Counted from the stretch's first letter, positions 43,502-55,307 are shown. The stretch is DNA of 64,000 nucleotides from Zoroaster sp. YZ-2022 (GCA_029582265.1 CM055819.1:7624135-7688134), one strand, 5' to 3'. Notes: generated by a model from the letters alone, not told the origin. Numbers and translations: made by a program.

Positions 43502-44471
43502 GTAAGAAACAATTATGATTTTTATGGTTTGTTAATTTTGTTTTCTTAACATATTTTTTTCATTTTCAAACACTGGAAGAAGTATTATTTAATATTTACC
43601 AAAAATGTTGTTTATCAGATTAAAAAGTTATTTTCTTAATTAATATTTTCCCCCATGGGCCAAATACTTTCACTGCCAATTTTTATAATGCTAGAACTCT
43701 CTGTAATTCTTTTTTCCTTTTATCTTTTGAGAATTACCACAGCCACTATGTGTGCACAACCAAAAATAGATGAATAATTGACTATTAATTTGTTTCTCTT
43801 CAAACCTAATGAAATAAGGAAAGGATAAGTTAAAGAATAACCCCAGTCTGGTTGATTTAAAATAATTAATTTGTTAGTTACCCCCCTTTTGAAATGAATT
43901 AAATCTTGAAACCATCTCAGAATTTTTTTTTTTTTATGCAATTGTCATAGCATTGCATGTTGCTAGACTTCAAAATGACATTCCATCTACAGACAAGCAA
44001 AATGAACCAATACCCTAAAGATAATCTACACCTGTCTAAGTCAAAATGGCAAACTCAGGGGGTGGTTAATAGCAAAAACGTGCCGCGGAAACTAGTGTGT
44101 GGGCATTTAATTCAGTTAAGGATTGGCTGGGAAGACGAAATGAGATTTTTATCATTATTTTGTTTTAATAAATGACAAAAGCATTCGGAATAATTCAGTT
44201 GATTAATTTAGTCAAGTTATTTAAGGAATGAGTAGGTATAATTTAGGATTGAGGCGTACTATGGCAAAGTTGTCCTGCTGCAGTACAGAATGTTGAATTG
44301 GTTTCGGAAGCAATTTCACATGAATTTCAATCACTTGGCAATTCAACCCAGATTATTTCTTTTTTCCTTGGGAAAAAAATAATTTAAAAAAAACCCAAAA
44401 AAAACATTACCCAGCAATCAACCGAGTGTTGCTGTATATGGCCTTTTTCAAAAATAGAAAGCCCTACCCTG

Positions 44472-44664
44472 GGCCCAATTTAATAGCACTGCTTAGTAGA
44501 TAAAATTGCTTACAAGAAAAATTTGTTTAGCGGATTTCTTTGGTTACCAGCCAAACTTTCATACAAAATGTAAGCATTTTGGCTGGTAGTCTGTTTTATA
44601 TTGCTTAGCAAAAATATTTGCTTAGCAAAATTCTCTGCTTTAGCAGCTCAATGAAATTGACCCC
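44472..44664. mobile_element. Foldback MITE, GCTTAGCAG family
   Basis: Left CCCAATTTAATAGCACTGCT with TTGCTTACAAGAAAAATTTG and TTGGTTACCAGCCAAACTTT; right GCATTTTGGCTGGTAGTCTG, TTGCTTAGCAAAA, AGCAGCTCAATGAAATTGAC. The arms pair over about 90 bases. Confidence 0.75.
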
Positions 44665-45446
44665 TGGTTTACACATGCAAAAATGATTGTGATTTCAACT
44701 TTTAGAAATTAAGTTTTTCACATACTAACAAATGTTTTGGATGGCAAAGTCACTGCTAAGCTCAATTCAGTGATATGGTTCAAAGATAATATTTCATTTC
44801 CTAAGCATCTTGTGTGTTATTATACTCTTTCTGTTTTCAGTATTCCCAGGTCCTTGACATAAATACCAGAAATATTTGGAATTTCAAAGTAGTCTGCAGC
44901 CATCAATCCAAGAATGTTGAAATCAAATAGTGATCACAAATATAGAAAAGCAGATTTGTTTGGCACTCGATTGTATAGCATCTCAAAATATCTTACAAAA
45001 AAAGCCATATTAAGCATCTTCTTTTATAAATAGAGAATTAGCTGTTGCAAACTGCTTCCCAACCTCAAGGACCTGTAGTATAAATGCAAAATAAATGTTA
45101 CTGACCTTACGTTTCGAACCTAGCAGGTTCTTTCTCAAATATTATTATAAAATAAAATTTGTGAAAAAGTATGTGTAAGCTTTTTGCCTTGAGTAAGTTT
45201 TTATTTATTTTTTTATCCCTTGTTGTTATTCACTTTAAATTCTAGAGAGTTGCGGACAACATTGATAACATTTTTCAGTTTTGCCAGTGTGGAGTCCAAT
45301 TTCAACTCTAACCACATTTTCCCTTTTTGCTTCATAGCCTAGATGATGTTTCATAAGAATGACCAACTAGTAAGCAAAAAGGAAAAAGAAAACTTTTGGG
45401 GCTTCAATTTAACAACAGTTTCTCAGCCATTGATTTAATTTTGCCC

Positions 45447-45600
45447 TACACCGTGTGTATAGCACTGTATACTCGGTGCTTTCCGAGTGTCTGTGGAAAA
45501 AACTTCACGGGCGATTTGGGCGGGATTCGAACCCACGACCTCCTGCTTACTAGTGCAGACGTCTAAAGTTTCTTAGCCACTGTATGTTTCAATCAGAGAT
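45447..45600 (-). mobile_element. tRNA-derived SINE (family of 10687-10830)
   Basis: On the minus strand: CAGTGGCTAAGAAACTTTAG, GCAGGAGGTCGTGGGTTCGA, ATCCCGCCCAAATCGCCCGT, then ACAGACACTCGGAAAGCACC and ACAGTGCTATACACACGG. GGGTTCGAATCCC is a perfect B box; the A box is degenerate. About 40 bases of head separate them, as in tRNA-derived elements. Confidence 0.6.
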
Positions 45601-45936
45601 GGGCCTATCGTTATATCAGTGCAATAAGGTCAGAGTGCAAGATGCAACCCCAATTTTAGAGAAAGAACATTGTATCTTCCAAAAGCTTCCAGATGTACTT
45701 GCAAAACCAACAACAGTAGATACAATGTTAGTGTAGGCCTACTCCATCGCTTTTAGTGTAGGAAATTTATGCCAATTTGGGGATATTTTTGGATTTGTTT
45801 GCATTTTGGGATAGGACCTTGTTGTAATGACTGACATATTTTACGCAAGTGCAACCAACCTGAAGTCTTGTAACATGTACAATGTTGTGGTTTATTTATT
45901 TTTAAAAAAACCACACAATTTGTGTCATGATTACAG

Positions 45937-46190
45937 GCAGAAAAGCAGCGCGCTGAAATAAACCGCGAACTTGATGACCTCAGCGACCGTCTTGACGAGC
46001 AAGGTGGCGCCACGGCCGTACAGATTGAAGTCAACAAGAAGAGGGAGTCCGAACTGATCAAGGTCAAGAGAGAGCTGGACGAGGCCCACATGCAGCATGA
46101 GACCACAATGGTGTCGCTCCGCAAGAAGCAACAGGACATGGTGGGGGAACTCTCCGAGAACCTGGACCAAGTCCAGAGGAATAAAACTAA
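45937..46190 (+). CDS. Mhc: Mhc exon (window 17): rod
   Basis: 84 codons plus two bases (phase 0 in, 2 out). AEKQRAEINRELDDLSDRLD, EQGGATAVQIEVNKKRESEL, then KRELDEAHMQHETTMVSLRK. The GGAT.AQ.E.NKKRE motif is a hallmark of muscle myosin rods. Acceptor CATGATTACAG, donor GTGAGT. Confidence 0.98.
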
Positions 46191-46271
46191 GTGAGTTGGT
46201 CAAAGGCGTGGCACTAAAGGGGTGTGGTCAAACATATCCAAAACGTTATTTCTAAGGTTATTCAAAACATT

Positions 46272-46496
46272 ACTCTCTTAATGTAAAAGAGTGAAACCAC
46301 TCTTTTAAAGAGCTATATGGCGGACAAGTCTTTTTTTGGAGTGTAAAACCCACTCTGATTCGAGTGAGAAATACAGTAAAAGGCTACCAATTCACTCTTT
46401 ATACACTACTAATTTTACTTTTTATCCACTCCAAGAAGACTTGTCCGCCATATAGCTCTTTGAAAGAGTGGTTTTCACTCTTTTACATTAAGAGAC
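46272..46496. mobile_element. Foldback MITE with about 70-bp arms
   Basis: Left CTCTTAATGTAAAAGAGTGA, AAGAGCTATATGGCGGACAA; right TTGTCCGCCATATAGCTCTT, CACTCTTTTACATTAAGAG. It starts about 80 bases downstream of exon 45937-46190. Non-coding. Confidence 0.8.
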
Positions 46497-46699
46497 TATA
46501 TTCAAAATGTTATATCAAAAATGTTATTCCTAAGATTATTCCATCTGAATGCATAAATCTTTCTGCAACCTTCCGACGAACCCATAAGCTAAGTCACAAA
46601 TGGCCATAAGCCCTAAACAATGATTATAACTCTCAGTCATACCACCCGTACCATTGAGAACATTGCAAAGCTTCTTGACTGAGGTACAGCGGTGGCACC

Positions 46700-46890
46700 A
46701 GACCTGTTAAACTGGGGGGGGGCAAGCTTAAATTTAAGGGGGGCAAACATTAATCTTTAATGTAATTTTGTACTGCTGAAAAAGCATTGACTTAACATCG
46801 GGGAAAAATTGGGGGGGCAAATTGGGGGGGGCCAAAGACCGTAACCGGGGGCATTTGCCCCCCCTTGCCCCCCCGTAACGCCGCCACTGC
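46700..46890. repeat. G-rich/C-rich low-complexity pair
   Basis: G-runs at 46715-46745 and 46798-46832 are followed by C-runs at 46857-46876. The opposed runs could pair in the transcript or form G-quadruplexes. Text around it (GGCGGCACC-like, GCAAATT) may be a degraded repeat. Confidence 0.4.
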
Positions 46891-47166
46891 TGAGGTAGCA
46901 GCAGTCGTCATGGAAATGCATAACCCCTTTTATTGGTTAATCTGTGCTGTTTGACAGGCCAGATCGATCTTAAGTCATATTCCACTGGGAATCCCTTCTC
47001 TTTTGATTAATCCAGCCGTACCACTGCTAAGCAGAGACTGTTGCAAACAACCAGCTAAAGTGTACACAGTGTTTATGAACATTTGGCTGATAACCGACAT
47101 AACCTGGTTTATAGTGAACTTTGCTGCTAAGCGGCTTTGTTGTTTCTTACATTTTTTCCCCCATAG

Positions 47167-47245
47167 GATTGACAAGGAACGCCAGATGCTGAAAGTGGAA
47201 GTTGAAGACTTGAACACAAACATTGAAATGCTGCAGCGTACTAAG
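47167..47245 (+). CDS. Mhc: Mhc exon (window 18): rod
   Basis: One base completing Lys plus 26 codons (phase 2 in, 0 out): IDKERQMLKVEVEDLNTNIE then MLQRTK. Corresponds to K.EKEK.E...E..DL...... in the family. Acceptor CCCCCATAG, donor GTAAAG. Confidence 0.95.
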
Positions 47246-47309
47246 GTAAAGATGTGAAAGGTTAATGTGAAAGATTTTTGAATGAAAAAGAAACCCAGAT
47301 TTTGTGGTA

Positions 47310-47712
47310 TATTTTATATATATATACATATATACATATATACATATATACATATATACATATATACATATATACATATATACATATATACAAATACTAC
47401 TCAAAACAATTTTGGGAACACCGGAATAACCGGAATAATCTCAGTTAAAGCAAGATCATTTATTTCAGATAAACACAATGTTTCACAGAATTGATGAGAA
47501 ACAACTGCACAATGAAACAGATGATAAAGGATGCATGTAGTGATTACACATTTCATGACATGACTACTGAAAGAGAGAGGGGGTTGCAAATGAAAATCCC
47601 GGTTCATGGAACATTTCAAACCTATTTGATGTAAAAAAATCCGGTGTTCCCTAAATTGTTTTGAGTAGTATATATACATATACACATATACACATATACA
47701 CATATACACATA
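47310..47712. repeat. ACATATAT microsatellite with two MITEs inserted
   Basis: (ACATATAT)n at 47325-47392 and (ACACATAT)n at 47671-47712, resuming as ACACATATACACATATATAC after 47972. Two TA-flanked MITEs (47395-47670 and 47713-47972) sit inside this TA-rich track, which is a natural target for TA-inserting elements. Confidence 0.8.
47395..47670. mobile_element. TA-flanked MITE (TACTACTCAAAACAATT), copy 1
   Basis: Ends TACTACTCAAAACAATTTTG and AAATTGTTTTGAGTAGTA plus GGGAACACCGG/CCGGTGTTCCC: about 30-bp inverted repeats. 276 bp. Opposite in orientation to the copy at 58121-58386. Tc1/mariner affinity is inferred from TA ends. Confidence 0.8.
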
Positions 47713-47972
47713 TACACTCACTGGCCATAAGTATTGCAACATTGAAATTCACACCAAAGTTCAGTTTGGAGAACTGTGTTACAATAATTTATTTTATTTT
47801 ATTTACACTACTTAAGACTTTTTGAAATTGCCTTTGTTTTGAAGTCATTCTTCTTTTTTACTGTTCTTGCTATGTAATACACGATCGATGAAATCGGAAT
47901 AAATGATCATCTCACCTGTTACTGTAAAGTGCTATTTTGAGCATGTTGCAATACTTTTGGCCAGTGAGTGTA
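47713..47972. mobile_element. Tc1/mariner-like MITE (TACACTCACTGGCC), copy 2
   Basis: TACACTCACTGGCCATAAGT to ACTTTTGGCCAGTGAGTGTA. Inverted relative to the copy at 28364-28637. 260 bp. Confidence 0.8.
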
Positions 47973-48275
47973 CACATATACACATATATACATATATACA
48001 TATACACATACATATGCAAACAGAGTTGGAAAAACACTTAGCTGAGCATGAAATATCAGTTGATTTTCTTTGGGGTAACAAGATTTAAATTTCATGGAGA
48101 CAATTGCCCCTGGTCTTGTACCCCTTAAAAAGTTCACAAAAAGACATTTGAATATTCTTATGGAGGTCTTTTACCATGTCCTTACTTAAGAAAGATTGCC
48201 ATCCTCCTTCAAGAACTTAATTCAACTTCCTTTACCCTCTCTTACTCCCACCTTCCCCCCTTCCCCTCCCATCAG

Positions 48276-48521
48276 TTGAACTCGGACAAGCTGATCCATC
48301 AACTCGAGGCTCAGCTCTCAGAGGCCAACGGCAAGATGGACGAGCACTCGCGCACCATCAGCGAGCTCCACTCGGTGAGGTCCCGCATGACCAACGAGAA
48401 CGTGGAGCTGACTCGGCAACTGGAAGAGTCCGAGAGCAACACTGGTCAGATGAGCAAGAACCGCATGCAGCTGCTGGCTCAGCTGGAAGAGCTCAAGAGG
48501 AACCTTGATGAAGAATCCAGG
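48276..48521 (+). CDS. Mhc: Mhc exon (window 19): rod
   Basis: 82 codons, phase 0/0, residues 819-900: LNSDKLIHQLEAQLSEANGK, MDEHSRTISELHSVRSRMTN, ENVELTRQLEESESNTGQMS. Acceptor TCCCATCAG after a long pyrimidine tract (48222-48270), donor GTGAGT. Confidence 0.97.
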
Positions 48522-48979
48522 GTGAGTATTAGAACGAGTCTTTGCTTCGTCAACAAGTACTAGACCTCAAAACTCGCTCTCGTCGGGCTGTGGCCACATC
48601 TGTCTGGTTTCTTGACCCGAGTAAGAAACCTAAAACAAAAAAAGCATCAGTCTGTCTTTGATTTTAAAATATTATCATCGGACCTTAAATCAGATGTGGC
48701 CATATTAAGTCTGGAACCCTGACCAGAGTCTAAAATCGCCATGAGAAAACAAATAAAGTGTGAAAGGTGCCAGTCCCTTTTTGGCATTTTAATTTATCCA
48801 CAATGGCCGCTCTGTAAAAAAGGTTTCATCTTTTTTGCATGTTCACCTCATCCATGGAATGGATGCTTCAGTGTTAGTGCCGTGGCTCCAAAAAATACAC
48901 AATGCAGACAACGGCCTCTAATCGTCAAACAGTTTGTTTTTGTAAAGTATTGAGGAAGCTTTCTATTTGTTGTCCCCAG

Positions 48980-49176
48980 TCCCGACACTCCCTGATGCAA
49001 CAGCTGAAGCAGTTCCAGATGGACAACGAGTCCCTTCGTGAGCAAGTGGAGGAGGAGTGCGAGGGCCGTGCCGATTTGGCCCGCCAGCTGAACAAGAGCA
49101 ACATAGAACTGCAGGCAATGAAAGCCAAGTTTGACGGCGAGGCTGTACAACGGGCTGAGGAACTTGAAGAGCAGAA
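48980..49176 (+). CDS. Mhc: Mhc exon (window 20): rod
   Basis: 65 codons plus two bases (phase 0 in, 2 out): SRHSLMQQLKQFQMDNESLR, EQVEEECEGRADLARQLNKS, then AVQRAEELEEQ. Matches LREQ.EEE.E.KA.L.RQ.SKAN in the family. Acceptor TTGTCCCCAG, donor GTAAGA. Confidence 0.97.
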
Positions 49177-49421
49177 GTAAGACATGTTCATACTTTTGAC
49201 GCAAAGCCCCGAATCTAAAGCTATAAAATAACATCAAAGACTGCGATTTGCAGAAGTTGAAAACGTCTGAATTTGCACAAATCATTTTCCACTAATTTAT
49301 GATGTACACAAAATCAATTAGTGGTAGACGAGGGAAGAAAATATGGGTTTCCCCAAATTCATTGTGGAGTCAGATTATATGATGAGCAAGAACTGCATCG
49401 TCTTATAAATACTGAGTTAGG

Positions 49422-51077
49422 CAGGGTTCGTACGGGTCATGGAAAACCTGGAAAGTCAGGGAATTTTGCTTTTGCATTTTCCAGGCCTTGAAAGTCATGG
49501 AAAAGGGTAAACGTCTTTAAAAGTCATGGAAAGTCATGGAATTTTAAGACTTGTTAAAACCAGTTCGCGTTGGAGGCCGTGTACACATGCAATTTTTTTT
49601 CACACCGCGGATCGGAGAGCGTCTAAACACGCCATAGGAAACTCCGGAATATTTGTATGCATGCTCGGTCACGGTTGACGTGATAACGAGCCACGTGCGA
49701 AAAGTGACGTGCACAGAAGACGTGACCACACGCTGTGGAAGCTTCCATTGTCCTTTCGGGTGACGTGAAAACACGCCATTTTGGCAGTGCTCGTGCTTCA
49801 GTTGACGTGTTATTGTGTAACGCTTGTTCGGCACAAGAGCGGGGGCCATGTAAACACGCTCGCTTCACATGGGTGGTTGTGCGGGGGCACTCGTAAACCT
49901 GTTCCACACCTTTGTCTTTGTCTCCATTGAAATCTGTAAAGCTGCGGTATACTAAGATTTCTATAGACCAATTACCGTGCACCATTGTCCCATTGTTACT
50001 CAGTACCATGCCACTCGGATAATGGGGAAGGAATCCTTCCTCCATGCTCGGTTGACGTGTAAATACGACGAAGAATTCTTTCGAGGGCTCGGTGGACTTC
50101 TAAAGATGCAACACCAAACACGCCCTCCTGGCTATAATTCCCACGGAAAACTCGACAATTTATCTGCTAATAAGCTAAATGGGGGTGTCTCGTCTTAGTT
50201 TCATTGACGTGTTTGTGTGTGAAAAAGAAACCCGCACAGGGGCCCAGAAAAACTGTTTTATTCCCGACGCAAACTGGTTTTAAAAGAAAAAGAAACAAGA
50301 CAACTGGCAACCAAAAAGACACAATTTCTGGGTCACAAGTTCATATCAAAGAAATGTCTGCCGACTTTGGAATGTTGAATGTATCAATTTGGGATTAGAG
50401 CCAAGACAAGAGTTGGGGCTATTGTTCACTTGACAATGACTGACAGGTTGTGGTTTTACACTCCCTGACCAAGAGACAATAACCTCTGGGACCTGGTTCT
50501 TGGCTGGTTTACAAGCTATTATAAACTAAACACGTGGTGTTTGTCCCACTCTGCCTGGCACGCGGGTACCCCGCTCATCTGGTTTTTGCCTAAGCAGTGT
50601 GGTCGCGGAACCAGTGTCATTTAACATTGAATGCTTATAAATAGATCGCGGCAGGCCGCATAGTTACAAATGCGGTGCATCAAAAACATTCTCTTGAAAA
50701 GAAACAAAGTTGCCGGCCAATTAAAATGTATCAATAAAGCTTCCTTCAAGATGAAATAAATCCCTCAGTGGCAACAAATTATTGTTGTTAACAATTAGTT
50801 CTCGAACTGAACAAAGGAAATTTTGGGGTGTTTTTTTTTTCACATGGAATAAATTATAGCGTATCGATAGCGTATCGGCCGATTTATAGCGTATCGGTAT
50901 TTTTTATAGCGTATCGGGCATGCCTGGCTAGAACACTGGTGTTATGCGAATCTACTTAGATTCGCGTTGTTAATGTTGGGAGTGAATCTTCGCGCGAATC
51001 GAAAAGTCATGGAATACTTGTTGTAAAGGTCATGGAAAGTCATGGAATTATCTAAGTAAAAAAGTGTACGAACCCTG
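49422..51077. mobile_element. CAGGGTTCGTAC element with a nested MITE
   Basis: CAGGGTTCGTACGGGTCATG at the left and GTACGAACCCTG at the right are inverted, with TTAGG directly repeated outside (49417-49421, 51078-51082). Both ends contain runs of GTCATGGAAAGTCATGGAAT. It is interrupted by the TTAA MITE at 49554-50283. Near 50866-50930 the 10-mer TAGCGTATCG recurs four times. No transposase reading frame, so non-autonomous. Confidence 0.65.
49554..50283. mobile_element. TTAA-flanked element (AACCAGTTCGC family), long copy
   Basis: TTAA|AACCAGTTCGCGTTGG to GACGCAAACTGGTT|TTAA, 722 bp. It shares the ends, GCGGATCGGAGAGCGTCTAA and CCCGCACAGG-type interior text with the 255-bp copies, but carries about 450 extra bases. 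Nested inside 49422-51077, so it inserted later. Confidence 0.75.
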
Positions 51078-51466
51078 TTAGGTTTTCACTGTAAAAAATC
51101 AGGGTAAACATTAGAGTTTCACTGTAAACTTTCCAAATTTGATTTCGTTCAAGACCGTACACCCCAAGAAAGTTTGACTGAATGGTGATTATTGTTAATT
51201 CATAATGTTTGATTACACACTGGATCAGTGTATAGACTTAACTTGTTTTGGGGTTTTCTCTCCTTTTCATCATTTTTTCCCCCTTCTTTTTGTAACTTTA
51301 ACAAATTTGATTTTGTTCAAGACCGTACAACCCTAGAAAGCTTGACTGAATGGTGATTAAGAGAATGGTGATTATCGATCATTCCATACTGTTTGATTAC
51401 AGACCGGATGTTTGTATAGACTTAACATATTTTGGGTTTTCTCTCCTTTTCATCATTGCTTTACAG

Positions 51467-51599
51467 GAAGAAACTCCTGGCTCGTCTTATTGTGCTCGAG
51501 GAGCAACTCAACCAAGCCCTGACTAAGAACGGCAGCCTGGAGAAGGCCAAGGCCCGTCTCACAGGAGAAGTGGAGGACCTCAACATCGACCTCGAGAGG
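51467..51599 (+). CDS. Mhc: Mhc exon (window 21): rod
   Basis: One base plus 44 codons (phase 2 in, 0 out): KKLLARLIVLEEQLNQALTK then NGSLEKAKARLTGEVEDLNI, DLER. Matches ...SLEK.K.RL..EVEDL..D.ER. Acceptor TTGCTTTACAG, donor GTGAGT. Confidence 0.97.
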
Positions 51600-51891
51600 G
51601 TGAGTAAGACTTTGGATGTACATGATGTTGAGGAATGGATTAAGGGAAGTTGTGGTACAGGCAAGCCTTTGAGAAGCCTTCTAGGCCCAGGCTACCTGGC
51701 CTCCTAATCTGTCTTTTGTGAGTCCTAATCCTGTAAGAATACAGTACCTACCAATCAACCTAACCCAGGCTTCTGGAGGGCCTAGCCAAGTAGAGCTCAT
51801 TATAATGGCTGTAGTTGTAAACAAAAGACAGTGGAGGTGTCAGTCAAGTCTGTGTTAACAATAAGAGCTATTTGAGATCCGTTCATTAGTA

Positions 51892-52230
51892 AATAATAAT
51901 AATAATAATGTCGGGCATTTTAAAGTGCTCTTAAACAAGGTATCAGAGCACTGTACATTATTACCCCTGCTCATCAGGCGCATAAATCATTCCAGAAACC
52001 ATCTCAGCTCCCTGGGGAGTATACAGCTCAATTGCTGCCATTTCGGTGCATATGGGCTAATCAAACACAACAACCAACTCTGCCCTCACAGGTACCCATT
52101 TACTCCTGGGTGGAGAGAAGCAATTATGGTAAAGTGTCTTGCTCAAGGACACAAGTACCACGGTCACGGACAGGATTCGAACCCACATTCTGACGACTCA
52201 GCCACCAGAACACCGCTCGACCATGGCATT
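51892..52230 (-). mobile_element. tRNA-derived SINE, copy 3
   Basis: Body as in the other copies (CTCCCTGGGGAGTATACAGC, TCTTGCTCAAGGACACAAGT). B box on the minus strand GTTCGAATCC. The head on the minus strand begins near 52230. A short internal deletion precedes CCGCTCGACC. Tail (ATA)n at 51893. Confidence 0.8.
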
Positions 52231-52738
52231 AAGGGTATTTTGTGCTCGGCTATGGGATTATATAAGCCTCTAGGCCTGGGCAAAGCCAGGGTCTGGTTAG
52301 GCTTTTCAAAGGCTTGGCTGTACCACGACTTTGGCCGTCCTCCGTCAACTGAACTCAATTCAAACCTCTCAAAAGTTAGTGATTAGACACTAAATAAAAA
52401 TCTTTAGTTGAACGATCATTATTCAATCCATGTACATAAAACAAAATCATGATGATATTTGTTTTTTCATCCAACGAATAATACTTCATGATATTTATAA
52501 TTTTCCAAATTTGTTGACCGCAACTGGCATTAGGCGTGACTCCACTTGCCTCAATCTTGGTTTGTCATTGCACTGAAATGATACCGTCATGACAGCTTTT
52601 ATTTTTAAACGTTTTGGGCATAAAATACACATCGCGCATTGTTATACGATTGCACCACTCAGTGTGTGCAAGAATCTTCTTGTTAATGTGATCTTGTTTT
52701 TTTTTTCCCCCCCCATTGATGACATTTTCATTTTCTAG

Positions 52739-52955
52739 GAATGCAGCCGTGCCAATGCTCTGGATAAGAAACAGCGCAACTTTGACATCACCTTGTCCGA
52801 ATGGAAGACCCGGGTGGATGAGCTGAATGCAGAGCTCGATATGTCTCAGAGAGAGGCTCGCTCCTACTCGACAGAGCTCTTCAAGATCAAGAACACATAC
52901 GAGGAAGTTGTCGAGACTGTGGAAATCGTCCGCCGGGAGAACAAGGCCCTCCAAA
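52739..52955 (+). CDS. Mhc: Mhc exon (window 22): light meromyosin
   Basis: 72 codons plus one base (phase 0 in, 1 out): [67 protein letters not shown]...EWK and STELFKIKN are diagnostic of muscle heavy chains. Acceptor ATTTTCTAG, donor GTAAGA. Confidence 0.98.
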
Positions 52956-53252
52956 GTAAGAAAAGCAGATACACCAATGTGGTTTATAGGTTTTTCATTT
53001 TTGAACCGAAATGATTTCATTTTTAAATATCACGATAAACATGCCATTTGCTTTGTACTTCTGTGACATACACAGATGCTCTCATTACTTGTTATGTGTA
53101 TCCCTTTCTTCCTTCCCAAAATCCTTCATGAATTTTTGTAACTCCTACGAAGCTTAGCCTACGTATTGTCAGATGGATATTCCTGGAATGCATAGTGCCC
53201 TCAATTGTTATCCGAACTCACCGTTGTACCCAATTCATTTTCTGATTTCCAG

Positions 53253-53493
53253 ATGAGATCTCAGACCTGACTGACCAGCTCGGTGAGGGAGGCAAAAGCG
53301 TCCATGAGCTTGAGAAGGCCCGTAAGCGTCTCGAGATGGAGAAGGAGGAGCTGCAGGCTGCCCTAGAGGAGGCAGAGAACGCCCTGGAGATGGAGGAGGC
53401 TAAAGTGGTCCGTGCCCAGCTGGACGTTGCCCAGGTCAAATCCGAGGTGGAGCGTCGCTTAGCCGAGAAGGATGAAGAGTTTGAAGCCACTCG
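53253..53493 (+). CDS. Mhc: Mhc exon (window 23): light meromyosin
   Basis: Completes Asn, then 79 codons plus two bases (phase 1 in, 2 out): [40 protein letters not shown], then [30 protein letters not shown]...HELEK is highly conserved. Acceptor TCTGATTTCCAG, donor GTGAGA. Confidence 0.98.
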
Positions 53494-53525
53494 GTGAGAA
53501 GAAAACCCTGTCTAATAATATTTTT

Positions 53526-53815
53526 TATCAGGACTGTGATTTCTCAGGATTTTTCCTGATTTCAGAATTTTTTTTTACAAATCTTCCTTTGCCTCAAACT
53601 TTTTTGAAAGAAGAGCAGTAGCCACTAACGTAAGAAAGAAGTAGCCTGTATTGTGTCCAAACCTCTAGTTTAATATTTGCGGGGATGTGGAGAGTCTGTA
53701 AATCCTTCAAAATTAAACATCCAGGAGGTTCAGGGGGCTTTGTCCTCTAGACCAAAGGGCGTCCAAGGCCCGCTACCCATTTTTCAGGATTTTTTACTTT
53801 TGTCAAATAACACCC
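53526..53815. repeat. Dispersed repeat (TCCTCTAGACC family)
   Basis: Copy starting 33 bases after the exon end: CAGGACTGTGATTTCTCAGG, GAAAGAAGAGCAGTAGCC, GTCCAAACCTCTAGTTTAAT, CTTTGTCCTCTAGACC, TTACTTTTGTCAAATAACAC. Followed at 53860-53930 by a single inverted 81-bp-family unit. Confidence 0.65.
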
Positions 53816-54299
53816 CCATTTTATTTTCCTTCTGTGCTGCGGTCCTTGAAGGGTAGGCACACCACAGGAAATGTTGGTTATACAGCTTCTTCAAGTAGTC
53901 TTATGCTCTCTTTTGATTCAAGATCAACTTGAAACTAACCAAGCTGTGCAAGTTCCATTATGTTGTGTTGTTGTCATGAAAATGTATTCCGATTTAATAT
54001 CTCATTCATTCTTATGGCACAGTGAAATGAGCCCAAACTTTCACAGGTTGCTTTTGTAAAAAAAAAAAATGGTTATTGGCCTTGGGTTTCGAACCTAGCA
54101 GGTTCTTTCTCAAAGACAAAATGGACGATATACACACATACATACATAGATACATCAACACAAGAGTGAGCAGAAGTTAGTCAGGTTGCTTTTGTGAACA
54201 TATCTCTCGATACTTTGGATGCATTTACATTCAATTTTAAAACAAGGGAAAGAGGGCCGAGATTTCACAAAAAATCACAAATATGTGAAACTTTTGCAG

Positions 54300-54492
54300 T
54301 AAGAACCACCAGCGTGCCATGGAGTCTATGCAAGCCAGCCTTGAGGTAGAGACCAAGGGCAAAGCCGAGGCCCTGAGGTTGAAGAAGAAACTGGAAGGTG
54401 AGGTCAACGAACTGGAGATCCAGCTGGACGCTTCTAACAGGAACGGCGCCGAAGCGATCAAGACCATCAAGAAGCTCCAGCAACAACTGAAG
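54300..54492 (+). CDS. Mhc: Mhc exon (window 24): light meromyosin
   Basis: One base plus 64 codons (phase 2 in, 0 out): KNHQRAMESMQASLEVETKG, KAEALRLKKKLEGEVNELEI, then NGAEAIKTIKKLQQQLK. Matches NH.R..ESMQ..LE.E...... EA.R.KKK.E...NE.EI. Acceptor ACTTTTGCAG, donor GTAAGT. Confidence 0.98.
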
Positions 54493-54494
54493 GT

Positions 54495-55300
54495 AAGTGG
54501 GGGTAAACCAGGTGGTTTACTCAACAAGCTGAAAGCGTTAGCAATAAAATCTAGGCATGGAGGGTGCATTCATCTAGTTCATTTAGGCCCATAACAATCA
54601 AATCCTGGCACGAAACATCCTCAGAAATTTCTAAATGTATTGCAATTTAAAAAATAAATGTAACAATTACTTACTGGGAATCTTGATTATAATATTAGCG
54701 GGCCCACTGGTTGCACTTCGTGAAATAAAAAAGACTGGCCAAATATCGCAAAAAGTTCCTTTTTTTTTTTAAATGTAGGATTCATTTACATATTTTGTAA
54801 ATTTGAAAACGTTAAGTTTCTTTTTCTTTTCGTGTACATGTGTAAATGTCCCAACCCTAGCCAGGACCCATTGTGTATAGCTATTCTGTGAGAATGAGCA
54901 CAAGGGCTGGATAAAGTGTGGCTTTATAGAAAGTCTCACTTGACTTAAAGAAGGGGAGTTACTCCTGCACATCAAACAGCCATCTGCAAAATGTATCATA
55001 TATATGTACTAAACGCTGTTTCATGTTTCTGTTGTTATTAACAAGCATCTATTGGTTGGATATATGTGAAGGTACAGTAATCTCACTGTTTTAAGTCTTA
55101 AAGATAAGGTATAGAATTGGTTATTCAAAAATTCAAAAAATTGTAATGTGAAACTTACTTGGTGTAAAGCTGTATCAATCTTCCCTAGAAATATTGTTTA
55201 TCTGAGGTGCTGTTTTATTTTTTCGAAATAATTGCCACTAAAGTTTATTTGAAAGACTACTCTCTAGTTAATATATATTCAGTTATATAATAACGCAACT
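54495..55300. other. Intron segment, nothing recognised
   Basis: AT-rich with no inverted or tandem repeat that I can see. The SINE, a MITE fragment and a GCTTAGCAG element follow in quick succession from 55308. Confidence 0.4.
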
Positions 55301-55307
55301 GCATAGT

